From Sterolibacterium sp964521075 (GTDB taxonomy: Bacteria; Pseudomonadota; Gammaproteobacteria; Burkholderiales; Rhodocyclaceae), in the NCBI GenBank assembly GCA_964521075.1, contig CAZFPI010000026.1, positions 1-26,564 on the forward strand: a stretch of 26,564 nucleotides of DNA, written 5' to 3'. The notes under the pieces are model-generated. The model ran no database searches, was not told the origin of the DNA, and saw only the letters and a program-made list of their open reading frames with translations. Shown one piece after another: positions 21,640 to 26,564 of this stretch (positions are counted from its first letter, which is position 1; each line of letters opens with the position of its first letter). The translations under genes and the position numbers were made by a program.

Positions 21640-24528
21640 ATGGATTTGCTCAAGATACGCGGTGCCCGGACGCACAATCTGAAGAATGTCAGCCTCGATC
21701 TGCCGCGAAACAAACTGACTGTCATCACCGGGCTTTCCGGTTCGGGAAAGTCCTCGCTGGCGTTCGACACGCTTTATGCGGAAGGGCAGCGTCGCTATGT
21801 CGAATCGCTCTCGGCTTATGCGCGCCAGTTTTTGCAGTTGATGGAAAAGCCGGATGTCGATCTGATCGAGGGCTTGTCTCCGGCTATTTCCATCGAGCAG
21901 AAGGCCACATCGCACAACCCCCGCTCGACCGTTGGCACCGTGACCGAAATTCACGATTACCTGCGCTTGCTCTACGCCCGCGCGGGGACGCCGCATTGCC
22001 CCGAGCACGACCAGCCACTCGAAGCGCAGAGCATCGCGCAGATGGTTGATCACGTCCTCGCCCTGCCCGAAGACAGCAAGCTTATGATCCTGGCCCCCGT
22101 GGTGGCTAATCGCAAGGGAGAGCAGGCCGAACTTTTTGGCGAATTGCGTGCCCGGGGTTTTGTCCGCCTGCGTATCGACGGCCAGATCCATGAGATGGAT
22201 GCCTTGCCAAAACTGGCGAAGAACCAGAAACACAGCGTCGATGTCGTGGTGGATCGCCTCAAGATACGGGCTGACCAGCGTGGGCGTCTGGCCGAGTCTT
22301 TCGAGACGGCTCTGGCTCACGCCGGGGGGCGGGTCATCGCGCTGGAAATGGACTCGGGCAAGGAGCATCTTTTCTCCTCCCGCTTTGCCTGCCCGGTGTG
22401 CAATTACGCCCTGCAGGAGCTGGAGCCGCGCCTGTTTTCGTTCAATAACCCAATGGGGGCCTGCCCGGGGTGTGATGGCCTGGGGGTGATCCAGTTTTTC
22501 GACGAAGCTCGCATCGTCGCCTATCCGCACCTCTCTCTGGCGGCCGGGGCCATCCGGGGCTGGGATCGGCGAAACCAGTTTTATTTTCAGATGCTCGAAA
22601 GCCTGGCGCGACATTATGGATTCGACATCGAGCAGCCTTTTGACTCCTTGCCTGACAACATCTGCCGCCTGGTACTGGACGGCTCGGGCGAGGAAAACAT
22701 CCGTTTTCAGTATCTCAACGAAAAGGGAAGCCGCTTCGAACGTAGCCATCCTTTCGAGGGCATCCTGAAAAATTTTGAACGGCGTTATCGCGAAACCGAT
22801 TCGCCCATGGTTCGGGAAGAGTTGGCCAAATACTTCAATAGCAAGCCTTGTCCGGAATGTGAGGGTACACGTCTGCGCCGGGAAGCGCGTCACGTCTTTG
22901 TTGGCGGCCAGCCGCTGGCGGCGTTGTCCGGCTTGTCGCTTGCGCGTTGCCGGGCTTTTTTTGACGAGCTGAAACTGACGGGGCACAAGGCGCAGGTTGC
23001 CGAAAAAATCATCCGTGAAATTGCCAGCCGCCTGTCTTTTCTCATCAATGTCGGCCTGGATTACCTCTCGCTCGACCGCTCGGCAGAAACGCTCTCTGGT
23101 GGCGAAGCCCAGCGTATCCGCCTGGCTTCGCAGATCGGATCGGGCCTGACTGGCGTCATGTACGTTCTTGACGAACCGTCGATCGGCCTGCACCAGCGCG
23201 ACAACACCCGTCTCATCGACACCTTGATTCATCTGCGTGATCTAGGTAATACGGTGATCGTCGTCGAGCATGACCAGGAAGCCATCGAGACGGCGGATCA
23301 TGTCGTCGATATGGGGCCGGGTGCGGGGGAGCATGGCGGGCAGGTCGTTGCCAGTGGCACCCCTGCCGAAGTGGCCGCGCATCCGGATTCGGCTACCGGA
23401 GCCTATCTTTCCGGGCGGCGAAAAATCGCCGTGCCCGGACACCGGACTCCGCCAAAAGCTGAACGGGCATTACGTATCGAAGGGGCTTCCGGAAATAATC
23501 TGAAGCATGTCACGCTGTCCTTGCCTGTCGGCCTGTTTACCTGCATCACCGGGGTTTCTGGTTCGGGGAAGTCGACGCTCATCAATGACACCCTCTATGC
23601 CGCTGCCGCGCATCATCTCTACGGATCGACGCTGACTCCTGCCGCGCATGAGGCTATCCATGGCCTGGAGTTTTTCGACAAGGTCATCAATGTCGATCAG
23701 GCTCCCATTGGTCGTACACCGCGATCCAACCCAGCGACATACACCGGTGTGCTCACCCCCATCCGCGAGCTGTTCGCCGGTGTGCCTCAGTCACGGGAGC
23801 GCGGCTACGGGCCGGGCCGCTTCAGCTTCAATGTCAAGGGCGGGCGTTGCGAGGCTTGCCAGGGCGACGGCCTCATCAAGGTCGAGATGCATTTTCTGCC
23901 CGATATTTTCGTGCCCTGCGATATCTGCCATGGCAAACGCTATAACCGTGAAACACTGGAAATCCGCTACAAGGATAAAACCATTCACGACATTCTCGGC
24001 ATGACCGTTGAAGCTGCGCGCGAGTTTTTCGACGCGGTTCCCGTCATCGCAAGAAAGCTGCAAACGCTGATGGATGTCGGGCTTTCCTACATCACGCTGG
24101 GCCAGAGTGCCACGACACTTTCTGGCGGCGAGGCGCAGCGGGTCAAGCTCTCACTGGAATTATCCAAACGCGATACGGGCCGCACGCTCTACATCCTCGA
24201 TGAGCCGACTACGGGCCTGCATTTCGCGGATATCGAGCTCCTTCTGGGGGTGCTGCATCGGCTGCGCGATCATGGCAACAGCATCGTCGTCATCGAGCAC
24301 AACCTTGATGTCATCAAGACGGCCGACTGGCTAATCGACCTCGGCCCGGAGGGAGGCGATGGTGGCGGGCGCATCATCGCAACGGGGACGCCGGAGGATG
24401 TCGCTGCCAATGCTGTGAGCACAGGTAGCCACACGGGTGTCTATCTTTCCCGCTGGATGGGAACAGCTGCCGGGGTTGCGTCAGGGCGTGGCGTGAAGAA
24501 GAAGGGAAAACGGGCCAGCGGCGATTGA
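21640..24528 (+). CDS. uvrA: Excinuclease ABC subunit A
   Basis: The 962-residue DNA-damage sensor of nucleotide excision repair has two ABC ATPase halves. The first has Walker A GLSGSGKSSLAFD (31-43), the UvrB-binding and insertion region, zinc motif CPVCNY...CPGCDG, signature LSGGEAQRIRLASQIGSGL and Walker B YVLDEPSIGLHQRD. The second has Walker A GVSGSGKSTLIND, zinc motif CEACQGDG...CDICHGKRYN, signature LSGGEAQRVKLSLELSKR and Walker B YILDEPTTGLHFAD. The ATG at 21640 gives the standard MDLLKIRGARTHNLKN start; an upstream in-frame ATG at 21565 adds a non-homologous leader. Its stop lies one base from that of the convergent aldolase gene, with no terminator between. Confidence 0.98.
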   Translation: MDLLKIRGARTHNLKNVSLDLPRNKLTVITGLSGSGKSSLAFDTLYAEGQRRYVESLSAYARQFLQLMEKPDVDLIEGLSPAISIEQKATSHNPRSTVGTVTEIHDYLRLLYARAGTPHCPEHDQPLEAQSIAQMVDHVLALPEDSKLMILAPVVANRKGEQAELFGELRARGFVRLRIDGQIHEMDALPKLAKNQKHSVDVVVDRLKIRADQRGRLAESFETALAHAGGRVIALEMDSGKEHLFSSRFACPVCNYALQELEPRLFSFNNPMGACPGCDGLGVIQFFDEARIVAYPHLSLAAGAIRGWDRRNQFYFQMLESLARHYGFDIEQPFDSLPDNICRLVLDGSGEENIRFQYLNEKGSRFERSHPFEGILKNFERRYRETDSPMVREELAKYFNSKPCPECEGTRLRREARHVFVGGQPLAALSGLSLARCRAFFDELKLTGHKAQVAEKIIREIASRLSFLINVGLDYLSLDRSAETLSGGEAQRIRLASQIGSGLTGVMYVLDEPSIGLHQRDNTRLIDTLIHLRDLGNTVIVVEHDQEAIETADHVVDMGPGAGEHGGQVVASGTPAEVAAHPDSATGAYLSGRRKIAVPGHRTPPKAERALRIEGASGNNLKHVTLSLPVGLFTCITGVSGSGKSTLINDTLYAAAAHHLYGSTLTPAAHEAIHGLEFFDKVINVDQAPIGRTPRSNPATYTGVLTPIRELFAGVPQSRERGYGPGRFSFNVKGGRCEACQGDGLIKVEMHFLPDIFVPCDICHGKRYNRETLEIRYKDKTIHDILGMTVEAAREFFDAVPVIARKLQTLMDVGLSYITLGQSATTLSGGEAQRVKLSLELSKRDTGRTLYILDEPTTGLHFADIELLLGVLHRLRDHGNSIVVIEHNLDVIKTADWLIDLGPEGGDGGGRIIATGTPEDVAANAVSTGSHTGVYLSRWMGTAAGVASGRGVKKKGKRASGD

Positions 24529-24529
24529 T

Positions 24530-25168
24530 TCACTGCTGGCCGTAAGTCGCGAATTTTTCCAGTACCCGCGCCATTTCTTCGTCATCCAGCAGTTTCGGTG
24601 TGCCGATCTGCAAGACGCGCCAGTATTGCTCGCAAAGGGCTTCGAATTCGATGGCCAGAGCCAGGGCCTGCCCGGTATCTTTTCCGCAGACAATCATGCC
24701 GTGGTGCGCCAGCAGGCAGGCACGGCGGTCTTTCAAGGCAAGAAGTGCCGCCCCGGAAAGCTCCTGGCTGCCGAAGGTCGCGTAATCCGCACAGCGGATA
24801 TCCTTGCCGCCGAAACGGGCGATCATGTAGTGAAACGGCGGAATGTCGAGTCTTTGGCAGGCCAGTGCGGTGGCGAAGGGCGAATGGGTGTGGATCACCG
24901 CGCCGAACTCCGGCCGGGCGAGATAAATATCGCGGTGGAATCGCCATTCGGAAGATGGCTTGCGCGTTCCTTGCCATTGGCCTGCCAGCGTCATCGGCAC
25001 AATGTCGGCAGGCTGCATCCCGACGTAATCCATGCCGGTGGGGGTGACCAGAAAACCATCACCGGTTTCGGTGCGGACGCTGACGTTGCCAGCCGAGCCA
25101 CGGTTGATGCCAGAGGCATTCATGGCCCGCGCCGTGGCAACGACTTGCTCTGCCAGCTGCAGGTTCAT
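24530..25168 (-). CDS. Class II aldolase, probable 5-methylthioribulose-1-P / 5-deoxyribulose-1-P aldolase
   Basis: The 212-residue protein is a FucA/AraD-type zinc aldolase. Zinc ligands are His93 and His95 in VIHTHSPF and His155 in LLAHHGMIVCG; Glu74 in SSEWRFH is the catalytic acid. The N-terminal GSAGNVSVR is the phosphate-binding loop. Its start overlaps the mtnA stop by ATGA, so both are co-translated. That pairing points to the DHAP shunt aldolase known from Rhodospirillum rubrum and some E. coli, which cleaves methylthioribulose-1-P or deoxyribulose-1-P to DHAP and an aldehyde. MtnB dehydratases have a related fold, so a role in the classical methionine salvage pathway is the main alternative. 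No other salvage gene is in the window. Confidence 0.85.
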   Translation of the reverse strand: MNLQLAEQVVATARAMNASGINRGSAGNVSVRTETGDGFLVTPTGMDYVGMQPADIVPMTLAGQWQGTRKPSSEWRFHRDIYLARPEFGAVIHTHSPFATALACQRLDIPPFHYMIARFGGKDIRCADYATFGSQELSGAALLALKDRRACLLAHHGMIVCGKDTGQALALAIEFEALCEQYWRVLQIGTPKLLDDEEMARVLEKFATYGQQ

Positions 25169-26169
25169 GGGGCCAGCTTTGCCCGGAGTTCTTCCGGCCT
25201 GAAAATTCCGGATTCGGTAATGATGCCGGTAATCAGGGTGGCAGGGGTGAGGTCGAAGGCAGGGTTGGCGACGGGGGTCTTTTCATCGACACCCAGTTCG
25301 CGGGCATCGCGCTCTTCGATGGGGATCGACGCGCCGTCAGGGCAGGCAAAGTCGATGGTGGATCGGGGTGCGGCGACGTAGAAGGGGATGTCGTGCGCCC
25401 GCGCGGCGAGAGCCTTGAGGTAAGTTCCGACCTTGTTTGCGGTGTCGCCATTGGCGGCAATGCGGTCAGCCCCCACGATCACCATGTCGACCTTGCCCTG
25501 CATCATCAGGAGACCGGCTGCGTTGTCGGCAATCAGGGTGTGCGGTACATGGCTTTCCGCCAGCTCCCAGGCTGTCAGCAGCCCCTGGTTGCGGGGCCGT
25601 GTTTCGCTGACCCAGACATGCAGGCGGATACCGGCGGCATGGGCCGCGTAGATCGGGGCCAGTGCCGTTCCGTGTTCAACCGTGGCAAGCCATCCGGCAT
25701 TGCAATGGGTCATGAGATGAAGGGTATCGTGGCGGGGTGGCAGGGCTTCAATCAGCGAGCGGCCATGTTGCCCGATGGCGGCATTGGCCCCGGCATCTTC
25801 TGCCGCGATGGCACGGGCCTCATGCCAGGCGGCTTCGCGACGAAGCTGTGGCGGCAGGGGGGCCAGCTGCGCTTGCATGCGGGCCAGTGCCCAGTGCAGG
25901 TTGACGGCGGTAGGGCGGGTGGCGGCCAGGGTGGCCAGCACGTTTTCGAGTGTTGCATCGTCCGCAGACTGCGCCAGACCGAGCGCAACACCATAGGCGG
26001 CAGTGGCCCCGATCAGGGGCGCGCCACGCACCTGCATGACGCGAATGGCGTGTGCCGCATCAGCGAGCGAAGCCAGTCGTAACTGCCGCACCCGGGTGGG
26101 CAACTGCGTCTGGTCGAGGATCAGGACGGCGTCGCGTGTGTCGCCGTCTTCGGTCAGTGTGGGGTACAT
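25165..26169 (-). CDS. mtnA: S-methyl-5-thioribose-1-phosphate isomerase
   Basis: The 334-residue isomerase converts 5-methylthioribose-1-P to the ribulose form, and acts on 5-deoxyribose-1-P in some organisms. The catalytic Cys156 lies in THCNAGWLAT and Asp235 in VGADRIAANGDTANKVGTY. MQVRGAPLIGATAAYG and VSETRPRNQG are further MtnA marks separating it from eIF2B subunits. The protein has the usual length. It lies downstream of secA after a hairpin-bearing gap and overlaps the aldolase gene by 4 bases. The enzyme that would supply its substrate (MtnP, or MtnN plus MtnK) is not in the window. Confidence 0.95.
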   Translation of the reverse strand: MYPTLTEDGDTRDAVLILDQTQLPTRVRQLRLASLADAAHAIRVMQVRGAPLIGATAAYGVALGLAQSADDATLENVLATLAATRPTAVNLHWALARMQAQLAPLPPQLRREAAWHEARAIAAEDAGANAAIGQHGRSLIEALPPRHDTLHLMTHCNAGWLATVEHGTALAPIYAAHAAGIRLHVWVSETRPRNQGLLTAWELAESHVPHTLIADNAAGLLMMQGKVDMVIVGADRIAANGDTANKVGTYLKALAARAHDIPFYVAAPRSTIDFACPDGASIPIEERDARELGVDEKTPVANPAFDLTPATLITGIITESGIFRPEELRAKLAP

Positions 26170-26208
26170 GTGATGCCGTGCGCGGTTGTCAGGCGTGCCC
26201 CGGGATTT

Positions 26209-26238
26209 TCACCCTCCCGGCTTCCGCCAGGAGGGTGA
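26209..26238 (-). terminator. GC-rich hairpin between secA and mtnA (weak terminator candidate)
   Basis: TCACCCTCC (26209-26217) pairs with GGAGGGTGA (26230-26238), and an inner GGC-TTCC-GCC continues the stem after one mismatch. No T run follows on either strand, so termination after secA may be partial. Confidence 0.4.
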
Positions 26239-26270
26239 TAAGGGGGGGATTCACGGGGCGTGTTGATTTC

Positions 26271-26564
26271 TCAGCTCAGCTTGCCGTGGCAGTGCTTGTA
26301 TTTTTTGCCAGAGCCGCAGGGGCACAGGTCGTTTCGGCCGATCTTGTCGACGAGACGCACTTCCGGCTGGCGGGCAGCTTCGCCGCTGTCTGCATTGCCC
26401 AGGGCTTCGTCGTAGTCGGCATGGTGGTATTGCACATTTTCGAGTTGAGGCGGGGCTTCGGCTTCCTCGATCTGTTCTTCCGAGCGAATCTCCACTGTTG
26501 TCAGCATGCGGGTGACTTCGACGCGCACGGATTGCAGCAGGGATTCGAACAGTTCGAAAGCTTC
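26271..26564 (-). CDS. secA: Preprotein translocase ATPase SecA, C-terminal part (5' partial)
   Basis: The gene runs off the right end of the window; 97 residues are visible. They start in the helical scaffold (EAFELFESLLQSVRVEVTRML), pass a variable acidic linker, and end with the zinc-binding SEC-C motif NDLCPCGSGKKYKHCHG, with ligands Cys-x-Cys and Cys/His near the end. This C-terminal tail binds SecB in proteobacteria. Only the identity of the gene can be judged here, since the motor domains lie outside the window. Confidence 0.95.
   Translation of the reverse strand, partial: EAFELFESLLQSVRVEVTRMLTTVEIRSEEQIEEAEAPPQLENVQYHHADYDEALGNADSGEAARQPEVRLVDKIGRNDLCPCGSGKKYKHCHGKLS

Noticed and set aside
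21601..23232. Minus-strand open frame of 543 codons opposite uvrA
   Set aside because: The plus strand encodes unmistakable UvrA; the antisense frame shows no domain and no ribosome site.
1..26564. CRISPR arrays, tRNA or rRNA genes, insertion sequences, prophage genes
   Set aside because: Reading through the window I saw no regular repeat-spacer array, no cloverleaf-like or rRNA sequence, and no transposase, integrase or phage protein among the frames.

Overview
The window is a GC-rich (about 60% by eye), densely coding proteobacterial segment with almost no mobile DNA. The surE-pcm-nlpD-rpoS order, a DUF2788-ppnP-yajQ block next to the end of argG, a three-gene NADP-type 2-oxoacid oxidoreductase and motAB together suggest a motile betaproteobacterium, probably close to the Rhodocyclales (Azoarcus/Thauera/Dechloromonas type). 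That placement is inferred from gene content and protein motifs; no database was searched. The sequence is a draft or metagenomic scaffold: it holds a run of 10 Ns inside motA, and the left edge looks chimeric.

Layout. (a) 1-1769, plus strand: a reading frame joining part of a dipeptidyl-peptidase-IV-like beta-propeller to the last ~80 residues of ArgG, then a DUF2788 membrane protein, ppnP and yajQ, closed by a terminator. (b) 1832-4862: a glutamine-amidotransferase gene on the minus strand whose 5' end meets or overlaps that of a plus-strand retropepsin-like periplasmic protease, then a CoA-pyrophosphatase Nudix gene and a CobD/CbiB-like membrane protein. (c) 4883-10840, plus strand: thiolase followed by korC-korA-korB-type genes joined by ATGA overlaps, ending in a strong terminator. 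(d) 11083-12249: a membrane diguanylate cyclase. (e) 12265-15750, minus strand: surE-pcm-nlpD-rpoS, the stationary-phase/stress block. (f) 15915-17819, minus: motA-motB, preceded by a candidate FliA (sigma-28) promoter. (g) 18008-21537, minus: MFS transporter, ssb, a small secreted protein with an unusual start, and an orphan TAXI-type binding protein anchored in the membrane. (h) 21640-24528, plus: uvrA. (i) 24530-26169, minus: mtnA plus a class II aldolase, then the 3' end of secA running off the window.

How the genes fit together. The thiolase and the Kor-like complex could link acetyl-CoA formation to 2-oxoglutarate oxidation coupled to NADP(H) and ferredoxin, as described in anaerobic aromatic-degrading betaproteobacteria. 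MtnA plus aldolase looks like the DHAP shunt that disposes of the S-adenosylmethionine by-products methylthioadenosine and 5'-deoxyadenosine. YajQ (a proposed c-di-GMP binder), the GGDEF enzyme and MotAB put signalling and motility genes close together, but nothing in the sequence connects them directly. No intergenic stretch exceeds 300 bases; the longest, 10841-11082, holds a terminator. I found no clearly new multi-gene defence or mobile system. The most useful leads are the chimeric left edge, the false gap in motA, the Kor cluster, the mtnA-aldolase pair and the orphan TAXI operon.
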